From contig OZ023274.1 in the NCBI GenBank assembly GCA_964007475.1, positions 102,099,372 to 102,163,371 on the forward strand: a DNA stretch of 64,000 nt, written 5' to 3'. Of the stretch, positions 27,201 to 40,083 are shown piece by piece. Numbering within the stretch: the first letter of the stretch is position 1; each line of letters opens with the position of its first letter. Both the position numbers and the translations under genes were made by a program. The stretch comes from Hybos culiciformis (lineage: Eukaryota > Arthropoda > Insecta > Diptera > Hybotidae). Below the pieces are notes generated by a model, which saw only the letters and a program-made list of their open reading frames with translations, was not told the origin of the DNA and made no database searches.

Positions 27201-27600
27201 AATCCTTCAACGATTTATTATTAAAAAGTACACAAACTAAAAAAAAAACCCCAAAAATTTATATCGAATTATATTGAAACGAAAGATTTAAAGCCAAAAA
27301 TATTACTTTAATCTTTTTTTTATAATACCAAAAAAAAAAAACAAGAAAACGTTCCATAAAATTTCCACTTCAATGATTTTTTTTTTTTTTGCCATATAGA
27401 AACATGTCTTCAACCGAGGAAAAAAACTAAAATTAAATTTTTTTTAAATACATTTTTAATCAAATTAAATTTTCATTTCTTTATGAACTTCTGCATCTAA
27501 TAAATTGCACCCTCCTCTTTTATAGAATATCCTTTAGAGAATCCTTATACTTCTTTAAAACATCCCTCTTTCTATGTTTCATATAAAAAAAAGATGAAGA
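18271..27600. other. Non-coding stretch, no gene seen
   Basis: AT-rich, with many A/T tracts (16 A at 20985-21000). Holds the palindrome GTGCAA-A-TTGCAC at 20049-20061, a 19-bp duplication of TTTTTATTCAATATTAAAA at about 22507-22545, a 15-bp duplication near 25866-25898, and an isolated ETS-like CCGGAAG near 19668. A minus-strand AG|GT junction resembling a recursive splice site lies at 26438. Confidence 0.6.
22507..22545. repeat. 19-bp tandem duplication
   Basis: Two adjacent copies of TTTTTATTCAATATTAAAA. Probably replication slippage; no element boundaries are seen. Confidence 0.75.
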
Positions 27601-27673
27601 AAATATTATAAACGATGTATCAATATAATATAAAATTGCACAATATAAAATTGATTTTCGAGAAGAGACAAAA

Positions 27674-27722
27674 ATTTATTTAGATATTGCAAGCATTGCA
27701 AGCATTTATTTAGATATTGCAA
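27674..27722. repeat. 30-bp tandem duplication
   Basis: ATTTATTTAGATATTGCAA at 27674-27692 recurs at 27704-27722, a 30-bp period with about 1.6 copies. Inside it, ATTGCAAGC is itself doubled, showing nested slippage. The minus ORF here (repeated Leu/Gln/Tyr pattern) is a by-product. Confidence 0.8.
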
Positions 27723-30589
27723 CATCAATATGATTTTGTTTCTTCTTCTTATTCCTTGTCCTAGTCCCCAAAGCAAAAAAAAAACAAAGTCAACACTATT
27801 CATTTTGCATTTTTATATGTTTTTAAAACATTTTTACCAAATGTTTGAATTTTTCAAGCAAATATTTTTTTTTATTATGATTTGGAACTTTTTTATGCGT
27901 CTAATAGAAGTAATCTTTTGATTTTGGTTTTCTCTTCTTAAATTAAAAATATAATCCAAGTTAACAAGTTCAATTTAATTTAATTAAAAACCGATTCTTT
28001 TTGTAAGTCTTATCGTCACACTATTAACTCTCATTAAAAAAACTTAATTTTGTATCATTAGATATATAGAACATGACCAAATTAATCTGAAGGAAGTATG
28101 CCTACCTTTTTAACATACTTTTAATTCTCTTCTTAATGCCTTTCTTATCTCATTCCGTGATTATTTCCAGAACAAATTATTTCTTTACCCTTTTTATAAT
28201 ATGCAACTACTATCACTACCACTATTGTCAAATTAAAAATAAAATAATATAAAATACAAAATTTGAATATTTAATTTTTATGTAAAATAAAAATGCATAT
28301 TCCTACAAATTATACAAAAAAAAAAAGTAAAGAAAATTTTGTCCTTCCGGAATAAAAAAATTATTTTTTTCAACCCATGTTTTTTAATAAGACATCCAGA
28401 CAGTAAATTCTCTTGGGTATAATATCAATCCAAAATATTATTTTTTTCGTTGATATTTTTTTGCATTTTTTTCAAATTTCTACGGATCGAATAAGTGAAA
28501 TTCCCTTGAGTTGAAATTTATAAATATTTTCGATTTGAATAATGATTTCGAACCAATTAATCCAATGTACAAAAAAAACAAACTATTGGACTACGAAATT
28601 ATTGACATAAATATTACTTCTTTTTTTTTATAAGTATGAAATAATAAGAGTTACTCAAATAGTTTTCCATAAGTATGTTAAGCGTTACATTATCAGACAT
28701 TCAAGATCTGAAACAAATTAATGACTGTCAGAAGTTATTTAGTTTGATAATTATCAGTATTTTTTTTTTAAGAAATTTAATGGCTTTTTTAACTTTTAAA
28801 TAGTAAAAATTTTAATAAAAAAAAATTGGAAAATCAAAGGTTCGAAAATTGTTTTCTGACAAATAATTTAAGTGTAATGTCAAAGTCATCACATAAAAAA
28901 TTTTCAATTAAATAATTTTTCATTATTAATTTCTATATTAAAATGAAGTTAAAAAAAAAAAAAAAATGTATGCATTTTCAAAAGGAGCAAAATACTTTCC
29001 CCAAAGGAAAATTATAAAATTAATAATTTTTCTAGATATATACAAAGCATAAATTAAAAAATTAAAAAATAAAAATAAAATAAATACTTCAAGTTTTTCA
29101 ATTCCCAATTGATTTTTATTTTTCTTTAAGAAACAATTTTTTTTTTATTTTATTTATACCTATTTAACCATAACAAATTCTTCTTTCTAATAATTTTAAT
29201 GACAAATTTTCCTTTTGGGAAAATAAAATAATTCCTGGAATAAAAGCAAAGCATATTTAAATATTGGAAAATCATAAAATGAAAAATTATTATATATTTT
29301 TAATTTTTTTTTTTTCAAATAACCGTAAAAAAGAAAAATTTATTACAGTTTTCTTTATATTTAATGAGTTCATTATATATTATTATATGTTTTATGCATA
29401 TTTATGTTTTTCAAAGAATTATTTTTTTTTTTAAATAACTTTAAAGAAAAATAGTTTTTTTCATTCTGAAAGATTAATTTTTATGAAAGTTATAATTTTT
29501 TTTTTAATAAGAAATTCAATTATTGAGTCATAAATGAAATAATTATGAAAAAAAATTTAAAAATAAATTGCATCCAAGAGTTGATGTCGATAAACACTAA
29601 ATTCATGTCAAAAGATCTACTACAAGTTTAAATTTTGATTGTTATTCAGGAAATTTTAGAAAATTAAAATTTTTGTAACTGTAGCACTCGAAAAACTTTG
29701 AACATTTCAAATTCAGATCATCGATCATGAGCTTGCATATCAGAACTTTAATGAATAACATATCGGACACCCTGTATTTACAAAATTTAAATGGACACTT
29801 TATTTGGAACAAAAATTATGAATTATACTTAATAAAATATTCAAATGTATGTATATAACTATGTGTCCTTAATATGCAAATAAAAATATATATATATATA
29901 AGTGCATTTAATATATTATATGATTGTATTGTTTTAGAAAATTTAATTAAATAAAATAATAAATTTTTTGTTTTTGGGAAAATTTAAAGTTTCCTTGAGA
30001 AAACCTATAAAAAGTTTCTATAATTGTACTTGAATTATATTTTCATGAATTTTCATCATTTTCTTTCGAAAACAGAAAATCACACAAAACAAAAAATAGA
30101 AAATTGGAAAAAGTCCTTCTAAGTTAAGTTATATAATATTTATTATTTAACATAAAAATTATTTTTATTATCCAATTATTCTATAATTTTAATTCTTAAA
30201 ATTTTGAGATAATTCATGTTGTATATCTATCTGTAATATGGACATTGAATACGTATTTTTTGTGTACATATATAAATTATTTAAAATTGACAAGAAATTT
30301 GATAACTATGTTATTTTCTTTTGAATACACATAATACAAAAATAAAAAAATAAAATTTTCTTCAAATTGCATCCAGTTCTATATAATATAAAAACAGATA
30401 TTCGTATACACATAATAAATTGTTCATTAAAGGACTACAAAACAATCTTAATTGACAAATAATTGTTATCCTTGTTGAAAAAGAATGCAATTTTTCAATA
30501 ACATTCTATCTCTCCCATTTATACTTTATATATATTCTGAATTTATTAATAAAATTTTTGTCTTAATTTTTGAATAGAATATAAAAATG
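27723..30589. other. Non-coding stretch, no gene seen
   Basis: AT-rich and homopolymer-rich. The only distinct item is the string TATCGGACACCCTGTA at 29761-29776, which resembles a transposon terminus. Confidence 0.6.
29761..29776. mobile_element. Possible solitary transposon end
   Basis: TATCGGACACCCTGTA resembles the ACACCCTGTA termini that recur at the ends of insect DNA transposons. About 80 bases of less AT-biased sequence precede it. No matching inverted TACAGGGTGT end was found nearby, so it is at best a truncated remnant. Confidence 0.3.
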
Positions 30590-31080
30590 CTGTTGGAAAT
30601 TCGTTCGACATTTATGAAATAATTGTTAAAAATGAAAAACAACAAGGTTTACATAATGATAATGGTGGAAATTGTTGCGACTTTATTATCATCACGTTTA
30701 TGAAATTCAATAATTTTCTATGAGTCACATGTTTTCACTTTTGCGAAATTGGTTCGGAAAAGCTTGCATGAAAGTCGCCGCAAATAATGCAATTTGCACC
30801 TTGGTATACATTCATAAGCCTCAATATAAATAAATAATGCGATTAAATCGTGCCTCTGCCTTTGATTTTGGGGATGCTTGCTTATTAATTAAGCGAACGA
30901 GAAAACTAATATAAATTATCTGAATTAATATTTTTCAGATTTATTACCATAATTTCATTTGGGTGACTTTGATGATATTCAAATTATGACCATTTTCGTA
31001 TAGTTTTGTAAAAATATGCATATAGTTTTGTTCCCCAAAAGGTAAATGTGCACAAAAATACGATTTTGTTATTTTTGTAA
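30590..31080. promoter_or_regulatory. Candidate conserved noncoding element or enhancer
   Basis: About 490 bases without an A/T run of seven or more, unlike the flanks. It contains an exact AP-1 site (TGAGTCA, 30721), TTTATG motifs typical of posterior Hox/Caudal sites, the palindrome TGCAATTTGCA (30788-30798), a TCF-like CCTTTGAT (near 30859), and the homeodomain-like ATTAATTAAG. No reading frame is convincing. Enhancer function is inferred from complexity and site density. Confidence 0.35.
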
Positions 31081-34000
31081 TTAAAAACAAAAAAAAAAAA
31101 AATAAAAAATTATTTATACAGATTTTTGGCTCATCATGGTTTTTTAGTTAAATATAACATGAAAATTTTAAACCACCAAATTTACATAGTAAAAAGTTGT
31201 CATTGACAAAAATACTTCGTTTTAGAATTTTATTTTTATTTTTTTTTTTATTTTTAACGTATTTTTATACAAAGCAATTAAAGTAAATTTTGAATTTAGC
31301 CATAGAAAATTATTGCTTTTGAAGTGGTTGCTTGAATTTCAATGATTTATAATACATATATATAGTACAATAAAATTTGACATTATTTTGACTTTATAAC
31401 ACATGAAATGTATGCGCGCACCTTTGACTGATTTAGTTTGATTATAATCGTTAATCGTTAATTTTTGTTGCAAGTAGACTTTTATAATTATACATACTAT
31501 CCAAAAATTTATAATTCCATATTTCTGAGTTGAATTAACCGCTTATTTAATTGTAATAAAATGTTACAATTATGTAAACTGTTACAACACTATTCCATCA
31601 CATTATATAATCTTTTATAATAATTTGTCTTAACTTAAACTTTAATTTGAATTTGACTTGCTCTCTTTTCCTACAAGACTCTTTTTCAGACTTGTCATTT
31701 CGAAATTGCTGTTTTAAAACATCTATATTATATTTATTGTCTAGAAAATATAATTATATTTTCAGTCTAAGATACTGATTAAATAAGTTAAGCTCATTTA
31801 TGCGTGATGTTGTGTCGTCTAATTGAAAAAAATATATTAAGTTAAAAATTAAAATTCATTAATAAGTCTTTTAACCTAATTTAAGATTGAAAGTAGAACT
31901 AGTAGTACCTATATGTCAATGAAAATGTACTTGAAATGAAAACATGACAATAATGATAATTTTATAAAAACATACATAATGTGTGTATCTTCTGAATATC
32001 TGTATAAATTTTAGAAAATGAAAATTATAAATGCATGTTGGAAAAAAAAAAACTGAAAACCTGAAAACCACACATAATAATGACTGTGATAACATAAAAG
32101 TCGTCAAAATTTTACAATATATAGTTTTTTTTTTTTTTTTTATTAAAGCTTGATTAAAAAAATTTTTATTTTGTTTTTTTTTTCTACAGATTTTAGTCAT
32201 GATGTAGAGGTTATATTAAGAAAATTCGCAGAATGTCAATCAAAGTCAAATTTTAAATAATTTTATGTTTATTAATTAAACAGAATTTAAGACTGTGTAC
32301 TAGCAATCTAAAGCCTGCCCCAATCTATAGTGTGGTTAGGAATGTGAATCTCTCTCTTAATTTTGAAGCTCCAACTTTTTTATTTTTAACAGGTCATAAA
32401 GTTATAACTTTTATGCGTACGATATTTATATAATATTTTAAAAAATTGTTATATCACTGAAATTTTAATGCTTAGGACCAACTGAATGTATCAGTACAAA
32501 TTTGGATAAGAAAATTCCCGTATATACGATGCATAAGTTACGCGATATCTGATTATCTAAATTAAAAACATTATTTTTAAAAATAACATCAACATTTTTA
32601 ACCCTCCATCATTTGTGTATATAATTCACATAATTTTATCCTGAAGCATGTATCGCTTCTTTTTAAAACAGATTTCTTGTCAAGAAAAAAAAAAAAACGA
32701 GAAATTAATCTACTTATGTTGTGTGTCTTTGTAGATAAAGGTACCTATATCTATAAATTTTGAGAAATCTTTATTATATGCGAAAAATTATTATGCATTC
32801 GAAAAAGAGTGTATGTTTCTTTCCTTTTTTTTGCAGGTTCTAGAAAAGAAAAGCTTTTCTTTATTTATTTATGTTTTTTATGTTATTTTTTTTTTTTTTT
32901 GAATTTATGTTATGATTTTCTTGCATGAATAAATTTTATGTCCTAAATTACTAGATATCATGTTAAATTTGAAATACAATAAGGAATGAGAGTATTACGA
33001 TGGGACGGGAAGAAGTAAGGTATATATATATTTTTTTCTTTATATGTATATATATTCAAAAAGTTACAATAATAACAATGACAGAAAATATTAAATTGAA
33101 ATGTTTAAGAATAATATTACACACAGAGAGAGGTGCACCATCCTTATGAATATATCAAAACATAAAGTTATAATGATGATTTTTTCATATATTTATGTAT
33201 AGGTACATAAATGTACAAAAAAAAAAATTTGAATGATGTGTTCTATTGATGCCCATAGATTGTATCAGAATACGTATAAAGTAAAAGAGCACAAATTGAA
33301 TAACTATTGTTGGCTATAATTCAGTATTAATAAAATATTAAGAATTTAGAGATATAGAAGAAATATTTGAAATTAGAAATTGGAAGAGTTTTATTGAGCT
33401 TTTGATACATAAACTTTACCAATGCTATGGAATCAATACTCGATAAACTCATTGCATAGACATTATTACCTTCAATTACTATTATTATTATTTTAATATT
33501 ACTCTAGATTTGTTACCAGATATTCAAATTTTTATACTAGAATTTAAATTTTTAAATATAAGAAAGTAAATACTATATAAATGTTGATACAGGTTTCGAA
33601 ATTATATGAAAAATATATTTGTAGATATTATTAGCTAAGAATTAGAAAATAAATAAGATACCTAAGTTTAGTAAATCAAAAATGGTTTAAATATAAAACT
33701 GTTCTGAATTTAGAGTGTATATAATGTAACTCAAATTTTCAAATCGAAAAATATTTTCAAATAAAAATTTTCTCGGTGTAAAATTTTAATTTTCATGTTA
33801 ATAATAAATGTTTATTTTTTTTTAGCATTAATATGTATTTTTACAAAGTATAAATTTCTTTCTTTTTGCGCGTATCAAAGTTTTTCTCTCTCAAGTGCAT
33901 TCTATAAGATGGAAATGCACAACTATGATTTTTTACAAAATGTAACAAAATCTAATGAAAATGCAAATACAAAAAAAAAAAGATGATTTTCAAAACATGT

Positions 34001-34958
34001 TTTCAAAAGACAGGGAAATTTTGTTTTCAAAATAGTTATTTATTTCATTAAATTTATTTCTTTGATCCTTTGAAATCCAATTTAGAATTTATATAAAATT
34101 AGCTGGTTATAGTCGCATATTTCTCATGTACATGTTTACACAGCCACTATGTTATGTAAAGTAAATTAAATGTATAATGAGAATTTTATTATCAATGATA
34201 CCTTGATTTTAGAATATACTCAATTTATACATATTTTATTGAAAATAAAGTGTGTGTACTATAAGACTTCAATAATGAATTCCGCCTATTAATACACAAT
34301 CCACACTTATCAGAGTCATTTACAAAATAGTTTATTAAATTTGGCTTTATATTGTCATTTAGCCAAAAACGCTTTTTTTATTACTTTTAATCTTGTGGTT
34401 TAAATTTTTTAAAGCATTTTATAAGAACTCCTTTCTTTTCCATTTAATTCATATTATGCATTTTCTTTAAATACAACAGAAAAAAAAAATCCCTAAAGGC
34501 ATGTTTTTCTTTGCATTTAAAGGGAAAAAAAAATTCATTCCTATTTTGTTTTTGTTTTCTCTATCATGACTCTTAATGTTTGTGTAAATGTTTTGTGGTA
34601 GGATGACTCGAAACCAGAATTATTCAGGATTTTAAGGCATTAGAAATATTTCCCATTTATTTCTTAAATTAAATTCTTTAAAATATTATGTCTCTAGCAT
34701 TTAAGAAGAATTATTTTCCTTGCATATATTACATTTACATACAGAAAAAAAAAAAGAAAAATTAATTTCTTTAAAAGGATATCTTTTTTAAAAATTTTAC
34801 TGAAGAAATTACAAAAAATTAAAAAAAAAAAAAAACAAGATTTGAATATAGTCTGTTAGATAAGTTTTTTTTCCAGCTTTTATAAAGTTCAAAAAACCTT
34901 GTTTACGAATTTATCAATTTTTTGAAAATGATTTAAAAGTCCTTTAAGATTAAACAGT
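31081..34958. other. Non-coding stretch, no gene seen
   Basis: AT-rich, with 17 T at 32125-32141. A more complex patch near 31405-31465 contains GCGCGCACCTTTGAC and a doubled TAATCGT motif. Near 32986-33012, GGGACGGGAAGAA|GTAAGG on the plus strand looks like an exon end but has no convincing acceptor or frame. Confidence 0.6.
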
Positions 34959-35063
34959 TACAGTAGGGCTACAACAAAACCACCAAGGTGAAAGGTAGGT
35001 GAAAGGATATCTTCGTGTCTCCGAACCGCTACAACCTAATCTAACCTAACCTACAGTAGGGCT
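34959..35063 (+). mobile_element. 81-bp retro-insertion with 12-bp target-site duplication
   Basis: TACAGTAGGGCT occurs at 34959-34970 and again at 35052-35063, a perfect 12-bp direct repeat. The 81 bases between (34971-35051) are much less AT-biased than the surroundings and end in a degenerate CCTAA/CTAACC array (CCTAATCTAACCTAACC). A long target-site duplication plus a short repeat tail is the signature of target-primed reverse transcription, so a 5'-truncated LINE or a small SINE is likely. The tail also resembles the insect telomere repeat (TTAGG)n. Confidence 0.65.
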
Positions 35064-38000
35064 TCTTGAATTTATTGAAATGTAGAAAAATGAGACTTCT
35101 CTCTACAATCGTCTTATAGTAGTCCTTTGACGTCTCATGCTCCTATTTTTCTTTTTGTAAAATAAGATTTCGGCAGTTAATTTTCTTTGGTAGAAAGTGT
35201 GAAAAACAAGTCATACCATTTCCCGAGGAAATTAGTTTTATTGAGAATGTAAGAAATAAAGAAAACAATTTTTTTGATTCGCGGCTCACAAATCACAGCT
35301 GCTATTTTATTATGTTAAAAAGTTTATTTAATAATAAAGTTCTTTTTTTTTCATTATTTGCTCCATTTATTTATTTATTTATTTTTTCTCCAATTTTATA
35401 GGATCAAAAAGTTCTTCAAATATTTCAAAAGTTAATAAAAAAGAAAAGGATTTTTATTTTATTGACGAATCCTTGATGTCTGCATTTTTTTTTATTATTG
35501 TAAATTTCTTTGTTATTTCTATTTTATTTCAATTAGAAAATGTTAAAAAAAATAAAAATAGCAAGAACCTACAATTTTTGAAAGCTTATATTATATATTT
35601 GTAGAATATAATAATATAGATTTAAGATCTTTTTTTTATTTTACGATGACGAAGGCTTTTATGATTTACCCTTTTAACATAAATAAAGAAATACATAAAA
35701 ATGGTATTATGGAGGAATAAATTTTTATATTTGAAAAGTATGGCTCTTCTATAAAATTGATATTTTATATAATATATATATGAGAATAATATCTGTAATA
35801 ATAATATAATAATCGACAAAAAGAAAATTAAGGTTCATTTTTATTTTACTAAATAGAGCAATAAATTTAGATCATTTAAGTGTAATTTTTTTTTTTTGAG
35901 CCAATGAAATTAAGAACCTATATTTTTAACGACATAAATAGGATCTTGGAATTTTACGTATTAGACACTATGAAAATTCGCATTTTAAATTGGTAATTTT
36001 AAAATTATCCCGCTAGTGAGGAGTGAGGTTATACTACGTTCCAAAATTGTATTTTCCTTTTGATTGAAATGAAAATAGAACTACGCATAGTCGCATATAT
36101 CATTGATTGAAGCAAAATATCGAACAAGCGTTACTTTTACAGTGAATTAGAAAATAAAAGGCTTATTAAATCATTCAATTTTTATTCCAAAACCAAAGTA
36201 GATCACGTCACAATTCAATATAAATATCTCTAACAAGTAACCGAATAGTACATGTATAATAATTATTTCTATATTCTATTTATATTCTGTACCTTGAGTT
36301 CCTCTTAATCCTATATACAAAAAAAAAAAATTAAGTTCAGCAATATTTTTATATATTTTTTTTTATATAAGTTAAGAAATAAAATTGCATGATATGATTT
36401 TTTAACTAAAAGATTTGCATTTTTTTCATAAGATTATAAATCTTAAATATGTTGGACGGAAATTCGCCCACATACTTTTCATATAACGATGACATAAATT
36501 ACAGAAAAAAAAAAGAAGAAAAACGGAATCGAAAATCTGTTTTATTTAAGGCAAGCTAAAAAAAAAAAAAAAACTACAGAAAATTATTTCCGGTCAAATA
36601 AATTTTCTCAATAGATTTAAGTCATAAATTTTTTTTTTGATATTTATATGCTTTTTCCAACACACAAATGATTTTCTTTTCTTTTATTTTTTTTTCTTCC
36701 CATTTATATATTTTTATTTTCAGCTTTAACCCATTATGTTCAACATGATAATAATAATCAAATAAAATTATAATCTACTATATCATCTTAGTACTACCAG
36801 AGAGATAAATTTACAAAATGGGATATGAAGAAATAAAAAAAAAACCCGCTCATCATCATTAAATAGAATTTGTCAAATGTCACACTAAACAACAATTTCA
36901 TATATATTTATTTTTCTTTATTTTTTTTATTTTATTTTTTTTTTTCAAAAGAAAATCATTTTGTTTTGTATATATTTTTAAAACATAAAAAATATTTTCC
37001 TTATTATTCTCTTTATCTTGTTAAGAAACTGAAAAAAAATAAATTGTACTATTTTTACACATAAGTTTCATAAAACATTTTTCATGAAAATTTCGAAAAA
37101 AAAATTGAACAATCTTTTACAATTACAAGTGAAACATAACACTTTTCAGCGAAACTAGCCGCGAAATTATGTTTTTAAGTATTTCTTTGCAATAATTTGT
37201 AGTTTAGTGTTAATTTTTGCTTTTTCCATAATTTTCCATAACACTATAAAAGTATTAAACTATACTTTTATGAAATGTATTTATTAGATTTTTGTTTCCA
37301 AGAACAAAAAAATTTTCCAATTAATATTGAAAATGCAATTAATTTTTTTCTAGTTATTTAAAAGAAATATAAAATCCCAAATGAACTTTTTGGCAGAATA
37401 TCTTTTATACATGCAATAATATATATATAAAAAAAATTTATTTTGTGGCAAAAACATACCACAATCACAATTTTGATGGAAAACAACGAAAGAAACAAAC
37501 ATTTTATATTGAGAGTTTTTCTTTAAATAATATACAAAAAAAATTTTCTTTGATAATTTAGTCATTAATCTTTATATATATTTTTCTTGTTTTGTACACA
37601 ATTTTAATTTTAAGGAAAAACAAAAACAAAAAGAAAATTTTAAAAATACAAAATAATTAAAAATAGATAAAATGCAATTTTCCAATGAGGTCACATTTAA
37701 TTCACACAGACAAAAGTATTTGTTAGATGAATTTTTCTTTTCGTTATAATTTTTTTGTTTTGTTTTGATGAGTGATGTTAATGGTGATATTATGCTGTTA
37801 TGCAATATGTTATAGTAATTTATATCCATCCACCTTTGTGAATGAATAAAGTGCATTGGCTTTTTGAAATTCTTTTGAAACATTAATTTTGCATTATTTA
37901 TGTGAATTGCAAATTACTATTTTATTAATGCAGAATTATAATCTATTGAATTTTTTTTTTTTTTTTCAATTTTCCTAGTTTTTCAATTATAGTTCATAAT

Positions 38001-38846
38001 TGAAATATACTTTGATTAAAACCATTTAATTAATTTACTTGTTGCTGATTGGAATTAATATGTCCTTTAAACAATATCAGAACCAAATAGGAAACTGTTG
38101 AATATACAAATCTTTTGGGAAATAAATGCAGCTCTACAATCTAGCTTCTAGAACGTTGCATTCATTGTAAATGCTAGTAAATTTAATTTATATAATAATT
38201 TCTTCTAAAATTAAAAATATCTTAATATTTCATTTCAAATTAGATTTAATCTATTTTTACTCTTTTTTTTTTTTTCTTAAAGTAAGAGAAAATTTTTGTT
38301 CATCAGCACAATTATGTTTTTCATATATTGTCATTAATTAAAATCCTCATTAGAATACGAAATTTTTGTACCACCTTATACATATTATTTTAATATACTT
38401 AAGTGGAAAATGTATATATATATATATTTTTTTTTTCAAATTTTTCAAAAAAAATTTAAAGTATTTTGTTTAATTATAAAAAAAAATACACGTATTTAAA
38501 CAAAAATTTAACACCTACAATCTAATGATGTGGTTCTATTATCTAATAAATGTGATTTTTTTAAAATAAGGAAATTATAGCTTTTCTAAACTATTTAAAG
38601 TGCAACCAATTTATTTATTTTTTTCAATCGACTACCCTACACTAAATACTTCTGTCCTGCGAGTTAACCAATTATTATTATCTTAAGATCACTATCTGAC
38701 GAACTAATTTTGTATTTAATAACTTTGATATTAATTCCTCAATCATTAGGTATAGTTTATAGTAGTTTTATAGTGATTTTAGTAGATTTTAGATTAAAGT
38801 ATAATTTGGAAAATCTCATTACTGAAAAACTTAGGACTACAACTTC
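35064..38846. other. Non-coding stretch, no gene seen
   Basis: Poly-A/T-rich, with 16 T at 37951-37966. The patch at about 35985-36260 lacks long homopolymers and has mixed composition (CCGCTAGTGAGGAGTGAGG, GATCACGTCACAATTC), but no motif cluster or frame allows a call. Minus ORFs at 37350-37883 are Phe/Lys/Tyr-rich chance ORFs. Confidence 0.6.
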
Positions 38847-38848
38847 TA

Positions 38849-39112
38849 AAGCTCGGGTGTCGTTAAAACAGAATTTAGCAACAGAACAGAATCAGCGACA
38901 GAAAAATGTATTCTTTACTTAATTAAATTCAATTGACATTCTGGCAACAGAAACAGAAAATAACCTCGTATGAAGTTATTCAAATTCTGTGAACAGAATG
39001 AATTTTTCTGTCGCTAAATTCTGTTGTAAAATTCTGTCGCAGAATAAATTCTGTTCAAATGTATGGGATTCTGTTTCTGTTGCTAAATTCTGTTTTAACG
39101 ACATCCCGGCTT
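38849..39112. mobile_element. 264-bp foldback MITE
   Basis: The left end AAGCTCGGGTGTCGTTAAAA and the reverse complement of the right end (AAGCCGGGATGTCGTTAAAA) match apart from one-base indels. The match continues through CAGAATTTAGCAACAGAA, giving terminal inverted repeats of about 45 bp. TA dinucleotides flank both ends (38847-38848, 39113-39114) and may be the target-site duplication. The interior carries repeated TTCTGTYGCTAAATTCTGT units in both orientations and the hairpin AATAAC…GTTATT. No transposase is encoded. Superfamily is uncertain: the CGGGRTGTC end is hAT-like, the TA flanks are mariner-like. Confidence 0.85.
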
Positions 39113-40083
39113 TATTGATCAAAAATTATCCGCTTACTTCTCGATGCTGTAGAATTAAAAATTATAATTTTACAACGCATTATAAATTTACACCTTAAAT
39201 CAAAAAAAAAAAAAAAATTAATGTATTCAATCAGTTGAGAATTTATTCAAAAATTGACTTTCAGTGTAGGAAAAACTTAATTAAGATAATAATTTTTAAA
39301 AACAACAAAAAAAGTAGCATTTAGAAATATTTTTTAATGAAACAAAATTATTATTTTTTTTTTATTTATGATGATCTACTTTTCAGAAATATATAAAAAA
39401 AAAGAAGATTTATTTGTTGAACCAATGCGTTAAAAATTCCATTTTTTTTCGTCTTCTTTATTTTAAAATATACATATTTATCAATTATTATTTATTGACT
39501 GACAAGTGATCATAAATTGTAAAATTTTAAGAAAAACAAAATAAAAATGGAAATTAAAATTTTCTTCATAAAGATATTTTCATTTCCCTATTTTCATATA
39601 ATGAAAATTATGTAAATATATGTATAAAAAAAATAATAATAATAAAAATAATTTGTTTTTCAACACCAAAAAAAGATGGACAATTTTTTTTTATTATTTT
39701 TCTTTTTTATTCTAAAATTATTTTTTTTTCACTTTAGCCCCAAATTTACAAAATTCTCATCATCGTTTTGATGAAAATGATGCGTGAAAATAAAATCTAT
39801 AATTTTATTTGGCATGTCATTTTCTAAATGATTAAACAAGTTAATGAACTTTTTATACTCTCTGTGTGATGTCTAGGGATTTTAGCATATTGATTTCTTT
39901 CTTTTACATGACTACATATATTTTTATATTAATTTATTTTTATTATTTTATTTTTATCTTCATTTCATAATTTGACATTATATTAAAAACGTTAATATTG
40001 ACATCATGATTTTATTCTAAGAAGAGGAACTGAAAACCTTATTCGAAATTTCTAAATTATATTACGTTTTTCATGAATCTTAT
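39113..40083. other. Non-coding stretch, no gene seen
   Basis: AT-rich sequence with several A/T tracts and a short AAT run near 39636. No frame, element end or motif cluster is recognisable. Confidence 0.6.

Noticed and set aside
32986..33016. Plus-strand GGGACGGGAAGAA|GTAAGG donor-like site, superficially reading Asp-Gly-Lys-Lys
   Set aside because: It lies on the opposite strand from the Dok-7 exon and has no acceptor with a pyrimidine tract, so it cannot be exon 1 of that gene.
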